Of a DNA stretch of 64,000 nucleotides, positions 26,682 through 36,254 are shown piece after piece (position 1 is the first letter of the stretch; each line of letters starts with the position of its first letter). The position numbers and the translations under genes are program-made. The stretch lies in contig JACKCW010000001.1 in NCBI GenBank assembly GCA_020633845.1, positions 186,001 to 250,000 on the forward strand, written 5' to 3'. The notes under the pieces were generated by a model. The model made no database searches and was not told the origin of the DNA. It was given only the letters and a program-made list of their open reading frames with translations. The stretch is from Caryophanales bacterium (GTDB lineage: Bacteria; Bacillota_I; Bacilli_A; Izemoplasmatales; UBA1188).

Positions 26682-27143
26682 TTGAACATTTTCATTTTGG
26701 ATAAAGATATAGAGAAGAACGCTTCTTATTATCCTAATTCCCATGTGGTTAAAATGATAACGGAATTTAACCAAATACTATCTTCCGCGCACTATTTTAC
26801 AGACGATATTCCCAAAAACATCTACAAGCTTACTCATAAAAATCATCCGGCATCTCTTTGGGCGAGAGAATCTCTTTCTAATTGGCTCTGGTTAAAAGAG
26901 ATGAATAAAGCACTCTCTAAAGAATACACTTACCGATATAATAGAATTCATAAAGGCGAGATTTATTTAGACTCACTACCTGTTCCTAAAATTAAAGACA
27001 TAGGCTTAACCCCATTTAAAGAAATAATGCCGGAAAAATATATTACCGGTAGCATAGTAGAAGACTACAGAAATTATTTTCTGAATGAAAAAGCGCATCT
27101 TCTTAAATGGAAGAGAAGAGAAAAACCATTCTGGGTAAAATAA
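26682..27143 (+). CDS. Conserved protein of unknown function, phage-type family
   Basis: A 153-residue cytosolic protein starting at TTG 26682, four bases after the lipoprotein stop. It resembles, from memory, a family found mostly in phages: MNIFILDKDIEKNA, SHVVKMITEFNQILSSAHY, a Trp-rich centre (HPASLWARESLSNWLWL) and a C-terminal EDYRNYFLNEKAHLLKWKRR. I do not know its function. Conserved His, Trp and Arg residues hint at nucleic-acid or nucleotide work, but that is speculation. Confidence 0.7.
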   Translation: MNIFILDKDIEKNASYYPNSHVVKMITEFNQILSSAHYFTDDIPKNIYKLTHKNHPASLWARESLSNWLWLKEMNKALSKEYTYRYNRIHKGEIYLDSLPVPKIKDIGLTPFKEIMPEKYITGSIVEDYRNYFLNEKAHLLKWKRREKPFWVK

Positions 27144-27176
27144 AAACGCATACCATTTAAGGTGTGCGTTTTTTAT
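27142..27176. terminator. Bidirectional terminator between converging genes
   Basis: AACGCATACC and GGTGTGCGTT (one G-T pair) form a stem around ATTTAA, with A-run before and T-run after. It separates the plus-strand gene from rqcP. Confidence 0.85.
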
Positions 27177-27424
27177 TATTCGTTTGGAAGTACTTCGTAC
27201 ATCGATTCGGTTTCATCCTTTTTCGTGTATTCGTTGGTGCATAAAACTTTAATTTTTAATACTTTAGATGCGTATCTTATTTCTAAGATGTCGCCTTCTT
27301 TAACTTCCGAAGAAGGTTTCGCGGCTCTACTGTTTATGTTGATTCTTTTGCTTTCGGCCGCCTCTTTCGCTATGGTTCTTCTTTTAATTAAATGCGAGAC
27401 TTTAAGATACTTGTCCAGTCTCAT
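27176..27424 (-). CDS. rqcP: RqcP/Hsp15-type S4-domain RNA-binding protein
   Basis: An 82-residue S4-domain protein ([42 protein letters not shown]). In Bacillus RqcP (YabO) works with RqcH to add Ala tails to peptides on stalled 50S subunits. It overlaps the ftsH 3' end by 23 bases and is last in the leftward tilS-hpt-ftsH block. Confidence 0.88.
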   Translation of the reverse strand: MRLDKYLKVSHLIKRRTIAKEAAESKRININSRAAKPSSEVKEGDILEIRYASKVLKIKVLCTNEYTKKDETESMYEVLPNE

Positions 27425-29378
27425 CTTTGGTTTCTTCTTTAGGTTTCTCTTCAGTTCCGAGATTCTCTAAAGGTTTGTTTAAATCATCAACTCTTTTGAG
27501 TTTACCGGTAGACATGATTTCTTCAATATCCGGTTTGTATATGGTCTCGGTAATTAAAAGATAATGAGCGATAGCTTTAAGTTTATCAATATTCTCGTTT
27601 AATAACTTAGCCGCTGTATTATGACAATCTTCAACGATCGTTCTTATTTCTTCGTCAATTTCATGAGCGACGGTATCAGAAAAATTCTTATTAGAGGCAT
27701 AGTCTCTTCCGAGGAAGACATAACCGGAATTCTGTTCGTAGGCAATCGGGCCGAGTTTACTCATTCCGTATTCGGTAACCATCGCTCTCGCTATGGCGGT
27801 CGCCTGAAGGAAGTCGTTAGAAGCCCCGGTAGTGACTTCTCCGAAGATTAGCTCTTCAGCGGTTCTTCCGCCTAAGAGACCGGTAATTTCTTCCATTAAC
27901 TGATCCTTAGTTCTTAAATACATTTCCTCATCCTTAGGGCCCATCAGGTTATAGCCTCCGGCATCTCCTCTTGGGATGATAGTAACTTTTTGCACAATAT
28001 TAGCGTTAGAGAGAAGCGTGCCGATAACACAGTGTCCCGCTTCGTGATGCGCAATAATTTCTTTTTCTTTTTTAGAAATGACACGACTCTTTTTGGCCGG
28101 GCCCATCATTACTCTATCAATAGCCTCTCCGATTAAATCGGCAGTAATTTCTTTTGATCCGACTCTGGCGGCTAAAAGCGCGCTTTCGTTCATGACGTTT
28201 TCGAGGTCGGCCCCGGTAAAGCCTGGAGTTTGATGAGCGATTAAAGATAAATCGACATCTTTAGCTAATTTCTTGCCTCTTGAATGAACCTTAAGAATAG
28301 CTTCTCTTCCTTTAACATCCGGAGTTTGAACGTTTATCTGACGGTCAAATCTTCCCGGACGAAGAAGGGCGGGGTCAAGGATGTCCGGTCTATTAGTAGC
28401 GGCGATAACGATAACGCCGGTGTTGGTTCCGAATCCGTCCATTTCAACTAAGATTTGGTTTAGAGTTTGCTCTCTTTCATCATTACCGCCTCCAAGCCCG
28501 GTTCCTCTTTGTCTGCCGACGGCATCAATTTCATCCATGAAAAGAATAGAAGGAGCACTCTTTTTAGCGTTTTTAAACATGTCTCTCACACGACTCGCAC
28601 CGACACCGACGAACATTTCGACGAGATCTGATCCGGTTGTGAAGAAGAATGGAACTCCCGCTTCTCCGGCTACGGCTCTAGCGAGAAGAGTTTTACCAGT
28701 TCCCGGTTTACCATAAAGAAGAACGCCTTTTGGCACTCTCGCGCCCATATCGGTATATTTCTTCGGGTTTTTGAGGAAGTCGACGATTTCCTCCATTTCC
28801 TGTTTCTCTTCTTCCATTCCGGCCACATCTTTAAAAGTGGTGGTAGTCATGCGGTTTAATTTGGCCCTCGATTTAGTGAAGTCCATAGTTGACTGCATGC
28901 CGTTTTGTTTAGAAGACTTCATAAAGGCCACGATTAAGAAAATGACCATTCCGATTAACACTACGCCAAGAATGATGTTCCAAATGCTGATAGTGCTATG
29001 AGGGGTATAAGTATAAGATACGCCAAAGGCTTCAGCTGCTTGAACATATTCAGTGTATAAGGCCTCTGTCATATATACGTAATACACGGTATTATCTTCT
29101 AAGGTTATCGTTAGTACATAAGTGGCCCCGTTAGAAGAATCGGTTGCCGCTGTACCTTCAATCGTTTTTATCGGATTAGAACTGGAACTATTATCATTAA
29201 GAAGAGCAACGGCGTCAGTATAAGTGATTTCCGTTGATTTAGCTCCGCATCCGTTAACGGCGTAAACTATCGCGAACAAGAAGATGAACGCAACGATGAT
29301 TATCGCAAGGTTGGCCCAATTAAATCTTTTCTTATTGTCCGGTGAATTATTATTTTGCTGCTGTCTGTTATCATCCAT
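27402..29378 (-). CDS. ftsH: ATP-dependent zinc metalloprotease FtsH
   Basis: Hexameric membrane-bound AAA+ protease that degrades unstable cytosolic and membrane proteins. The 658 residues have two N-terminal membrane helices flanking an extracytoplasmic domain, Walker A GKPGTGKT, Walker [12 protein letters not shown], the second region of homology ([17 protein letters not shown]) and the zinc site HEAGH. The C-terminal tail is charged and variable. The order tilS-hpt-ftsH is conserved in Firmicutes. Confidence 0.97.
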   Translation of the reverse strand: MDDNRQQQNNNSPDNKKRFNWANLAIIIVAFIFLFAIVYAVNGCGAKSTEITYTDAVALLNDNSSSSNPIKTIEGTAATDSSNGATYVLTITLEDNTVYYVYMTEALYTEYVQAAEAFGVSYTYTPHSTISIWNIILGVVLIGMVIFLIVAFMKSSKQNGMQSTMDFTKSRAKLNRMTTTTFKDVAGMEEEKQEMEEIVDFLKNPKKYTDMGARVPKGVLLYGKPGTGKTLLARAVAGEAGVPFFFTTGSDLVEMFVGVGASRVRDMFKNAKKSAPSILFMDEIDAVGRQRGTGLGGGNDEREQTLNQILVEMDGFGTNTGVIVIAATNRPDILDPALLRPGRFDRQINVQTPDVKGREAILKVHSRGKKLAKDVDLSLIAHQTPGFTGADLENVMNESALLAARVGSKEITADLIGEAIDRVMMGPAKKSRVISKKEKEIIAHHEAGHCVIGTLLSNANIVQKVTIIPRGDAGGYNLMGPKDEEMYLRTKDQLMEEITGLLGGRTAEELIFGEVTTGASNDFLQATAIARAMVTEYGMSKLGPIAYEQNSGYVFLGRDYASNKNFSDTVAHEIDEEIRTIVEDCHNTAAKLLNENIDKLKAIAHYLLITETIYKPDIEEIMSTGKLKRVDDLNKPLENLGTEEKPKEETKDETGQVS

Positions 29379-29386
29379 TTTTATTC

Positions 29387-29932
29387 CTACTTTTTATATA
29401 CTTCTTCCTTCAGTACACCAACGTAAGGAAGGTTTCGGTAGTATTCTTGATAATCGAGACCGTATCCTACAACGAATTCGGTCGGGATTGTAAGTCCTAC
29501 ATATTTAGCGTCGAAAGCCTCTTCTCTAGCTTCAGCCTTGTCGAGGAGAACACAGGCTTCTATTGAGAGAGCTCCTTTTAAAGAGAGAACTTCTTTAATA
29601 CAGTTAACAGTACGACCGGTATCGATTATATCGTCAACGATTATTACATGTTTTTTAGCAATCGACATATCGAGATCTTTGAGAATCTTAACTTCTCTCG
29701 ATGATTTGATGGTTCCGTGGTAAGAAGAAGCCCGCATATAGTCAACCTGAACCTTAAGGTCGATATGTTTTAATAAATCGGAAAAGAAAGGGTTGCATCC
29801 GTTTAAAAGTCCGATTAAGACTAAGTCTTTTCCTTGATAATCTTCGGTAATTCTTTTTCCGAGATTAGTACAAACTTCTTCAATTTTTGCTTCACTAGCG
29901 ACAATCTTCTCGATGTCTTTATCCATTATCAT
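29387..29932 (-). CDS. hpt: Hypoxanthine phosphoribosyltransferase
   Basis: Purine salvage enzyme that converts hypoxanthine or guanine with PRPP to IMP or GMP. The 181 residues have the PRPP loop HVIIVDDIIDTGRTV and the family segments GLLNGCNPFFSDL and VGYGLDYQEYYRNLPYVG. ATG 29932 is preceded by GGAGGAG at six bases; the in-frame ATG at 29950 would put that site inside the gene. It overlaps the tilS 3' end by 14 bases. Confidence 0.95.
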   Translation of the reverse strand: MIMDKDIEKIVASEAKIEEVCTNLGKRITEDYQGKDLVLIGLLNGCNPFFSDLLKHIDLKVQVDYMRASSYHGTIKSSREVKILKDLDMSIAKKHVIIVDDIIDTGRTVNCIKEVLSLKGALSIEACVLLDKAEAREEAFDAKYVGLTIPTEFVVGYGLDYQEYYRNLPYVGVLKEEVYKK

Positions 29933-31259
29933 ATTCGTCTCCTCCGACATATGTTATATACAGGGTATTTTTTCCTTCACTTTTCTCTTTTCTGAGAATG
30001 CCCGGGATAAAGAAGATGCCGTCCTTGTTTTCTAGAACGAGAACGTTTGGTCTTTTTCTTAACGGAACTTTATGTTCTTTTAAGACGTCGCTTACTTTCT
30101 TGGTTATTCCTGCCACTTTTATTTTGTCTCCCGGAGCAAAGTTTCTTACTGTGAGCGGAAAGACGCATTTTACATCATTATAGCATAACACATATGAATT
30201 TTTATTAGGCAGAAGATGATATTTTTGTGATACGATGATTGTCTTTCCATTGGTAAGTAAGTAGTCGCCAAAGTCGCTAATTAAAAGATTTATTTTCTCA
30301 TTTTCTTCTCTTCTCTTAAAGAGAAGTTTTCCGTATTCCTTATAACAAACATAATCTTCTTTGATTTCAATTACTTTTCCTTCGTCTTTTGACATCGCTA
30401 ATTTTTCTATTTCTTCAATTCTTTCATGGGTCGCAAGGACTTTGTCTTTAGTGATTATATTTATCGCTTTTAGAATAATGTGATCTTGAACCGCTTTCTT
30501 TTCTTTTTCCAGATCGGCAACTTTAAAAGAAAGAGAGTTCTCTTCAATCAAGGCCTTTTTATCAATAAAAGAAGAAGTAAGGCTATCAACTAGTTCATAA
30601 GCTTCAAAGACATCTTTAGAAAAATTCCTTATTGAAGAAAGGAAGTCCGGATTCATTTCTTTTATTCTAGGAATAAGGAAATGTCTGATTTCGTTTCTCA
30701 TATAATGATTTTCGCTGTTGGAAGAGTCTTCGAAATAAGGAATATTATTATTTTTCTCGAAATCTTCAATTTCTTTTCTTGAAGTATAAAGAAGCGGCCT
30801 GATGATTTCATAGCCGTCATCAACTGAGACTATTTTCATGCCGCTATAGCCTCTTAAGGCGGACCCCTTAATGATTCTCATTAAAACGGTTTCGGCTTCA
30901 TCGTCGGCTTGGTGCGCCACCACAATTTTTTTGGTTTCATATTTATCCGCCACTCTCTTAAAAAAATCATATCTTTTCTTTCTGGCTTCAGCCTGGAAAT
31001 TACCTTCAATTTCCCCTGTAAGTTCCATCCCTTCAAAAGGGACTGAAAGATTATCACAATAGTTCTTTAAAAAAACATATTCTTTTTCGGATTCTATTCT
31101 TCTTTTGTGGTTAACATGCGCTACTACTAGATCATAACCCAAACTATATAGATAAAAAAACAGGCTCATCGAATCGATTCCCGTTGATACCGCGATTACT
31201 ATTTTTTCCTTTTTCGTGAAGAGTGAGTCTAGCTCGATATCTTTTATCAGTTTATCCAT
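29919..31259 (-). CDS. tilS: tRNA(Ile)-lysidine synthetase
   Basis: Modifies C34 of tRNA-Ile(CAU) to lysidine so that it reads AUA. The 446 residues have the PP-loop VSTGIDSMSL, VAHVNHKRR, ATP-pyrophosphatase core motif VAHQADDEAETVLMRI with KGSALRGYSGM, and a C-terminal TilS-specific domain. STGIDS in place of SGGxDS also occurs in some other Firmicutes. ATG 31259 begins the homologous part; the longer frame to 31307 adds non-conserved residues. maf is divergently transcribed. Confidence 0.94.
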   Translation of the reverse strand: MDKLIKDIELDSLFTKKEKIVIAVSTGIDSMSLFFYLYSLGYDLVVAHVNHKRRIESEKEYVFLKNYCDNLSVPFEGMELTGEIEGNFQAEARKKRYDFFKRVADKYETKKIVVAHQADDEAETVLMRIIKGSALRGYSGMKIVSVDDGYEIIRPLLYTSRKEIEDFEKNNNIPYFEDSSNSENHYMRNEIRHFLIPRIKEMNPDFLSSIRNFSKDVFEAYELVDSLTSSFIDKKALIEENSLSFKVADLEKEKKAVQDHIILKAINIITKDKVLATHERIEEIEKLAMSKDEGKVIEIKEDYVCYKEYGKLLFKRREENEKINLLISDFGDYLLTNGKTIIVSQKYHLLPNKNSYVLCYNDVKCVFPLTVRNFAPGDKIKVAGITKKVSDVLKEHKVPLRKRPNVLVLENKDGIFFIPGILRKEKSEGKNTLYITYVGGDEYDNG

Positions 31260-31290
31260 ATATGCATATTTTATCATAGTAGCGAACTTA

Positions 31291-31319
31291 AAGACAAAAA
31301 TATGCAAATGCGTTATAAT
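31291..31319 (+). promoter_or_regulatory. Probable maf promoter
   Basis: AAGACA (31291-31296) and TATAAT (31314-31319) are 17 bases apart, 17 bases before the maf start. The -10 is perfect, the -35 moderate. Confidence 0.6.
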
Positions 31320-31335
31320 GTATAAAGGTGATTTT

Positions 31336-31899
31336 ATGGACGTAATATTAGCATCTTCTTCTAAAAGAAGAATAGAATTTATGAATGAACTTGGCTTTCC
31401 TTTTCGGGTAGTTCCGTCTAATGTGGCCGAGTTTGTCGAATCTTACAAATCTAATGAGGACTTAGTGATGCAGCTGGCTAAAATAAAAGCTCTTAGCGTT
31501 TTTAGCTTAAATCCCTCATCGCTCGTTCTTGGTTTTGATACTCTGGTTTTTCTTGACGGGGTGCCTCTCGGGAAGCCGCAAAATGAAGAAGAATGCATTA
31601 AAATGATTGCATCGCTTTCCGGTAAGTGCCACACAGTAGTAACCGGAGCTTATTTTGTCTCCCATGACTATACGGATAATTTCTCATCTTCGTGTAAAGT
31701 ATATATGAGCGAAATACCTAAAGAGGCGATTATAGAATACTCGAAAACCGAAGAACCATACGACAAAGCCGGCGGTTATGCGGTTCAAGGTTTCATCGGC
31801 CGTTTTATCGAAAGAGTAGAAGGAGACGTTTTCTCAGTCATCGGTTTTCCGAAACAGTTAGTCTATAAAAAGCTCTCCCTTTATATGAAAAAGCATTGA
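31336..31899 (+). CDS. maf: Maf-family nucleotide pyrophosphatase
   Basis: House-cleaning enzyme that hydrolyses non-canonical or canonical NTPs; linked to septum control in Bacillus. The 187 residues begin MDVILASSSKRRIEF (SxxRxxxL motif, here with RIEF), then VLGFDTLVFLDG with the catalytic Asp and GGYAVQGFIGRFIERVEGD. ATG 31336 is preceded by AAAGGTG; a longer frame to 31216 is in the tilS region and rejected. Confidence 0.92.
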   Translation: MDVILASSSKRRIEFMNELGFPFRVVPSNVAEFVESYKSNEDLVMQLAKIKALSVFSLNPSSLVLGFDTLVFLDGVPLGKPQNEEECIKMIASLSGKCHTVVTGAYFVSHDYTDNFSSSCKVYMSEIPKEAIIEYSKTEEPYDKAGGYAVQGFIGRFIERVEGDVFSVIGFPKQLVYKKLSLYMKKH

Positions 31900-31916
31900 A
31901 GTATGTTATACTTCAA
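31896..31916. repeat. Perfect inverted repeat between maf and the PAS/GGDEF-like gene
   Basis: TTGAAGTAT (31896-31904) and ATACTTCAA (31908-31916) are perfect 9-base arms with a 3-base centre. The left arm covers the maf stop codon. There is no T-tract, so it is not a standard terminator; an operator or RNA-processing hairpin is possible. Confidence 0.6.
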
Positions 31917-31932
31917 GAGGTGCTAATAGGTT

Positions 31933-33081
31933 ATGATTCTAGAATATACGATCGTTAGCCTTCTCGGGCTTTCGTCAATATTAAGTTTAATTTTAAGAAG
32001 AAACAAAGTCGGTCTCGCCAAAATGATTGTCGGGATTCTTTTCACGCTCGTTTATCTCGTCTTTATTTTATCGGACGGCTTTGATGCGTATGTTTCTATC
32101 TATGAAATTATCGCTCTTTTCTATACATCATTTCTCCTTATCACTTTACTGCCAAAAAAGATAACTAAAAACTTAACCGAGTATGATTATTTTGAACTTG
32201 AAAAAGCCTACCAAGAAACAAGGGGCGATCATGAAAGACTAAGGCAGAGATTCCTTTCAACTATCTCTTTAATTGATGAAGGCATCGTCTTTTATGAAGA
32301 TTCCTGCAAAGAAGTAATTTTATCGGATAAAGCTTCGGAAATATTCGGGGGCGAGGAAAGACTATCTCTTGAGGAACACGCTAAACTGATTCTTTCATCT
32401 GACAGAAGTGAATATTTAAAAGCGATTGATAGAGCTTCAAAAAGAGTTCCGACTTTTGAGGTTAAATACAGAATTGAAAGAAAAGACAAAACCTTCTGGG
32501 TAATTGAAAGAGGTCACTTCTTGGATGTGGACGGGAAAAAGAGTTGTATATCAGTGGTGAAACCTCTCGATCTTTCGATTTTTAAAGAGACCTCTTATTT
32601 TGATATTGATTCTTTATATTTAGAAGAGAAACTATATCCGGCGCTTAAAATGCTGCTGAATCTTCACAAACCATTTTCGTTTGTTTATTTTGAACTGACC
32701 AACGTGCCGGAAATCAATGCTAAATACGGAAGAGCCGTCGGAAATCTGATGATGAACGACTATATCAAATATATCAAAAACAATTATGCATCCGATATCA
32801 GCCGCATCTTTAGAATATCCGGCATCAGATTTGCGATGATAATTGATGAGGATAAAATATATCAGGATTTTCATAAATCCCTTTTATCTTCGGGCTCTAT
32901 GCTTTATAGCATTAAAATCGAAGTAGCGGGGATTAAGGATATTGTGAAACCTAACTTCGGTATCGTAAATTATTCGGGTTCTAAAAGCATTCAGTCGGAA
33001 GATGTTGTAAAGATAGCGGAAAAATCTTTAGAAGAAGCGATAAGTTCAACGAGAAGAAATTATTCCATTTTTGGAGAATAG
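31933..33081 (+). CDS. Membrane protein with PAS domain and degenerate GGDEF-like domain
   Basis: The 382 residues contain about three N-terminal membrane helices (1-75), a PAS-like sensor domain (~105-215, FLSTISLIDEGIVFYED to WVIERGHFLDVDG), and a C-terminal domain (~225-382) with diguanylate-cyclase fold features: FSFVYFELTNVPEINAKYG and RIFRISGIRFAMII. In active enzymes the last segment reads RxGGDEF; here SGIRF, so c-di-GMP synthesis is unlikely. GdpP-like proteins have such degenerate domains, but no DHH domain follows here. It may sense a signal or nucleotide. Confidence 0.75.
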   Translation: MILEYTIVSLLGLSSILSLILRRNKVGLAKMIVGILFTLVYLVFILSDGFDAYVSIYEIIALFYTSFLLITLLPKKITKNLTEYDYFELEKAYQETRGDHERLRQRFLSTISLIDEGIVFYEDSCKEVILSDKASEIFGGEERLSLEEHAKLILSSDRSEYLKAIDRASKRVPTFEVKYRIERKDKTFWVIERGHFLDVDGKKSCISVVKPLDLSIFKETSYFDIDSLYLEEKLYPALKMLLNLHKPFSFVYFELTNVPEINAKYGRAVGNLMMNDYIKYIKNNYASDISRIFRISGIRFAMIIDEDKIYQDFHKSLLSSGSMLYSIKIEVAGIKDIVKPNFGIVNYSGSKSIQSEDVVKIAEKSLEEAISSTRRNYSIFGE

Positions 33082-33091
33082 AGGTACATAT

Positions 33092-33760
33092 ATGAAATAT
33101 GATTGCATTCTGCTAGCCGCAGGAGAAGGACAAAGAGCCGCTCTTGGCTACAACAAGGCCTTGTATAAAATCAACGGCCAGAAAGAACTGGTTTTGTATA
33201 GTCTTGAATATTTTCTTAAGGATCCTTTTTGTAGCAAAATAATTTTAGTGATCAGCGAAACCGACAAAAATTATTTTAAAAACCTGATTCAAGATCCTAA
33301 AGTAGAATTTACGATTGGCGGCAGTATGAGAGGTGACTCAGTGGCGGCCGGTCTTTTAAAGGCGACAGCCGAGTATGTGATAATTCACGACTCCGCAAGA
33401 CCTCTCGTCTATAAAGAAGATGTGTATAATGTGCTAAACGCGGCAGAAGAAACCGGAGGCGCAACGCTGGCGGCCAAGGTTTATAACACCACTTGTCACA
33501 TTGAAAACGGCTATGTTTCTGAGTATTTTTCAAGACACACTCTCGCAAGTTTAATTACGCCTCAGTGTTTTAACAAGAAAAAACTAGAAGCCGCATATCA
33601 AAAAGCGGCGGAAGCCGGAGAGAATTTTACCGACGATTCCGGGATATTTAAGGCTTGCGGCAACGCAGTAAAACTGGTCTTTACTGACAATATCTCGATT
33701 AAAGCAACGACTCCTTACGACATTAGACTTTTGGAGGACCTCCTTTATGCGCATCGGTAA
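33092..33760 (+). CDS. ispD: 2-C-methyl-D-erythritol 4-phosphate cytidylyltransferase
   Basis: MEP pathway enzyme coupling MEP to CTP. The 222 residues have the nucleotide-binding start CILLAAGEGQRAALGYNKAL, GGSMRGDSVAAGL, IHDSARPLV and FTDDSGIF. ATG 33092 is preceded by GAGG; the frame is open to 33071 inside the preceding gene. Its end overlaps ispF by 14 bases, as often seen for ispD-ispF pairs. Confidence 0.94.
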   Translation: MKYDCILLAAGEGQRAALGYNKALYKINGQKELVLYSLEYFLKDPFCSKIILVISETDKNYFKNLIQDPKVEFTIGGSMRGDSVAAGLLKATAEYVIIHDSARPLVYKEDVYNVLNAAEETGGATLAAKVYNTTCHIENGYVSEYFSRHTLASLITPQCFNKKKLEAAYQKAAEAGENFTDDSGIFKACGNAVKLVFTDNISIKATTPYDIRLLEDLLYAHR

Positions 33761-34247
33761 TTCGGTTGATTTTCATCCGTTTAGCGAAGACAGACTTTTA
33801 ATTTTAGGCGGAGTTACTATTCCTTATTCTAAAGGTTTAATGGGAGTATCCGATGCGGACGTGGTTCTTCACGCGATAGCAGAGGCTATTTTAGGGGCCT
33901 TAGCGCTTGGAGATCTCGGCTGTTTCTTTAAGGAAGAAGACTCCAAAGATTTAGATTCCAAAATAATTTTAAGAAAAGTAAAAGATATGATGGATAACGC
34001 ATCTTATAAAATTGGGAATATCGATGTGATGATTCTATTAGAAGAACCGAAAATCGAAGTTTATATTCCCATGATGAAAGAGTTAATCGCGACGATTCTT
34101 GATACTGAATTTCAAAGAATATCAATTAAAGCGACAACGATGGAAGGATGCGGTATAATTGGTAAGGGCGAAGGATGTATGGCTCTCGCCACCGTTCTTT
34201 TAGATGAGGTAGTGTATTATGGTAGAAACAGCAAATGGCATGTTTGA
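33747..34247 (+). CDS. ispF: 2-C-methyl-D-erythritol 2,4-cyclodiphosphate synthase
   Basis: Trimeric zinc enzyme forming MEcPP. The 166 residues start RIGNSVDFHPF with the metal ligands Asp and His, followed by GVSDADVVLHAIAEAILGAL with the third ligand His, and end with KATTMEGCGIIGKGEGC. The loop normally reading DIGxHFPDTD is DLGCFFKEED here, a variant of a substrate-side loop. Overlaps ispD and yutD. Confidence 0.92.
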   Translation: MRIGNSVDFHPFSEDRLLILGGVTIPYSKGLMGVSDADVVLHAIAEAILGALALGDLGCFFKEEDSKDLDSKIILRKVKDMMDNASYKIGNIDVMILLEEPKIEVYIPMMKELIATILDTEFQRISIKATTMEGCGIIGKGEGCMALATVLLDEVVYYGRNSKWHV

Positions 34248-34494
34248 AATCGTAAAAGACGAAAATAATTGTTTCGTCATTGCGGATTTCGATGCCAGAT
34301 ATGTTGAGCTCTTCGGTAAATATGAATTTATTGTCGGAGATTACTCGCAAAATATTTTAAGATTAAAAGGGTTTAATAAAGAGGATGCAAAAAGCATCCC
34401 GGACTATGTGAACGAATACTGCAGTATTGACTGTCAGTATTATGTTCTTAGAAACCCGAATTTTAACAAGCATTTAGTTATTCCGGAGGATTAA
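34219..34494 (+). CDS. yutD: YutD family protein
   Basis: A 91-residue protein matching Bacillus YutD (DUF1027): GMFEIVKDENNCF, RYVELFGKYEFIVGDYSQN, LRLKGF and YVNEYCSIDCQYYVLRN with the conserved Cys pair. The function is not established. It overlaps ispF by 29 bases and is followed after two bases by the NifU-like gene; yutD and yutI are also neighbours in Bacillus. Confidence 0.87.
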   Translation: MVETANGMFEIVKDENNCFVIADFDARYVELFGKYEFIVGDYSQNILRLKGFNKEDAKSIPDYVNEYCSIDCQYYVLRNPNFNKHLVIPED

Positions 34495-34496
34495 TA

Positions 34497-34787
34497 ATGG
34501 ATGAATATAGTAATAGTATCGAAATGGAAATCATTGAGATAATCGATAAAATCCGCCCCTTTATACAAAGAGATGGCGGCGATGTTAAACTCGTTAAATA
34601 CGAAAACGGTATCGTTTACGTTAAATTATATGGCGCTTGCGTGGGGTGCGTTGCGCTCGATCAAACGCTTAAAGACGGAATCGAATCAATTTTAAAAGAA
34701 GAAATACCGGAAGTGGTTAAAGTCGTTGATGTTGATAACGACGATTTTAATCCGGAAGATCCATATAAAGATATTGAAATTAATTAA
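34497..34787 (+). CDS. NifU-like Fe-S scaffold or carrier protein (YutI type)
   Basis: A 96-residue NifU C-terminal-domain protein. It contains [15 protein letters not shown] and the cluster-binding CVGC motif in [18 protein letters not shown]. Such Nfu proteins bind or carry [4Fe-4S] clusters, which the MEP enzymes IspG and IspH need. An acidic C-terminal tail follows. GGAGG lies upstream. Confidence 0.92.
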   Translation: MDEYSNSIEMEIIEIIDKIRPFIQRDGGDVKLVKYENGIVYVKLYGACVGCVALDQTLKDGIESILKEEIPEVVKVVDVDNDDFNPEDPYKDIEIN

Positions 34788-34798
34788 GAGGAAAAACC

Positions 34799-36082
34799 AT
34801 GATTAAAGTCAACGCGGAATCAATTGAAAAATTTCTTAAAGAAGATGAGATTAACAAGATTAGAGAATCGCTTGATAAGGCGGTTATTACTTTAGAATCT
34901 AAAGAGGGGGAAGGCTCTGACTTTTTAGGCTGGGTTGACTACCCAATTACTTATGATAAGAATGAACTTAAAAGAATTAAAGAGGCGGCTCTCACAATTA
35001 ATAGACACTCGGAGTGTTTAGTTGTAATAGGAATCGGCGGCAGTTATTTAGGCGCCAAAGCCGCCATCTCCGCTCTTTCTCCTTATTTTACTAAAGAAGG
35101 CGTCGAGATAATCTTTGCGGGCAACTCTATTTCTTCTACGTATCTTTCTGAGCTTAGAGATTATCTCTTCGATAAAGATTTCAGCGTTAACGTTATTTCC
35201 AAAAGCGGAACTACAACCGAACCGGCTTTAACTTACAGAGTTCTTTTTGAACTACTAAAGAAAAGATATATGAAGGAAGAATTTAAGGAACACATCTTCT
35301 TTACGACTGATAAAGAAAAAGGCGCCTTAAGAGAAATCGGGCTTAAGGAAGGCTATGAGATGTTTACCGTCCCTTCCGATATGGGTGGCAGATATTCAGT
35401 GTTATCCGCCGTCGGACTTCTCCCGATAGCCTCAGCCGGTATCGACATTGATAAGATGTTGGAAGGCGCAAGAGACGCCTTTAAAGATTTAAAGGAAAAA
35501 CAAAACCCGGCTTATGATTATGCGCTTGTAAGAAACGCTCTTTATAAGAAAGGCTATAAAATAGAAATAATGGAATCTTATGAACCTAAACTTTCTTTCA
35601 TCTCCGAATGGTGGAAACAACTATTCGGTGAAAGTGAAGGTAAAGATCATAAAGGCATCTTCCCAGCATCTTGCACCTTCACAACCGATCTTCATTCAAT
35701 GGGTCAATATATTCAAGAAGGCGAAAGACATCTCTTTGAAACGAGACTTCATATTGAAGAAGTTAAAGCCGACCTCGATATTCCGTTTGATAAAGATAAT
35801 CTAGACGGTCTTAACTATCTAGCCGGCAAATCGGTTGACTATGTAAATAAGACCGCCGAAGAGGCAACCGCTAAAGCTCACATAGACGGTGGTGTACCCG
35901 AAATCAAAATCTCAATTCCTAAAGTTGATGCGTATAACCTAGGGTATTTATTCTATTTCTTTGAAAAAGCCTGCGCTTTATCCGGATACACGCTTGATGT
36001 TAATCCGTTTAACCAACCGGGGGTTGAAGCTTATAAAAAGAATATGTTTGTGCTTCTAAAGAAACCGGGATACGAAGAATAA
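34799..36082 (+). CDS. pgi: Glucose-6-phosphate isomerase
   Basis: Interconverts glucose-6-phosphate and fructose-6-phosphate in glycolysis. The 427 residues correspond to the short Gram-positive form, with [43 protein letters not shown] and the C-terminal [12 protein letters not shown] motif. AAGAGGAAAA precedes the start. Last gene before the accessory region. Confidence 0.96.
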   Translation: MIKVNAESIEKFLKEDEINKIRESLDKAVITLESKEGEGSDFLGWVDYPITYDKNELKRIKEAALTINRHSECLVVIGIGGSYLGAKAAISALSPYFTKEGVEIIFAGNSISSTYLSELRDYLFDKDFSVNVISKSGTTTEPALTYRVLFELLKKRYMKEEFKEHIFFTTDKEKGALREIGLKEGYEMFTVPSDMGGRYSVLSAVGLLPIASAGIDIDKMLEGARDAFKDLKEKQNPAYDYALVRNALYKKGYKIEIMESYEPKLSFISEWWKQLFGESEGKDHKGIFPASCTFTTDLHSMGQYIQEGERHLFETRLHIEEVKADLDIPFDKDNLDGLNYLAGKSVDYVNKTAEEATAKAHIDGGVPEIKISIPKVDAYNLGYLFYFFEKACALSGYTLDVNPFNQPGVEAYKKNMFVLLKKPGYEE

Positions 36083-36095
36083 ATATTAACGTCAA

Positions 36096-36126
36096 ATAAA
36101 ACGCGAGAGGCCATCCCGCGTTTTAT
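36096..36126 (+). terminator. Rho-independent terminator after pgi
   Basis: ATAAAACGCG and CGCGTTTTAT flank an 11-base interior that can itself pair (GAGGCCATC); a T-rich run follows. Confidence 0.8.
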
Positions 36127-36164
36127 TTTTCTTTTTTTCTCTATTTGACATATAACTAAAAGAG

Positions 36165-36195
36165 AAAGAGCGCCACTTAATGCGCTCTTTTTTAA
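36165..36195 (+). terminator. Second terminator-like hairpin
   Basis: AAAGAGCGC and GCGCTCTTT pair around CACTTAAT (roughly 36165-36190) and run into TTT. No gene lies between this and the pgi terminator; a TTGACA at 36145-36150 precedes it. Confidence 0.75.
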
Positions 36196-36254
36196 TCATT
36201 TATACTATCTTTTTGCCCAGACTTTAGCCTTTACTCAAAATATATATCATAAAT

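Noticed and set aside
30000..31259. TilS inactivated by STGIDS in the PP-loop
   Set aside because: The STGxDS variant occurs in other Firmicutes TilS proteins, and the remaining motifs are intact; the gene is presumably essential.
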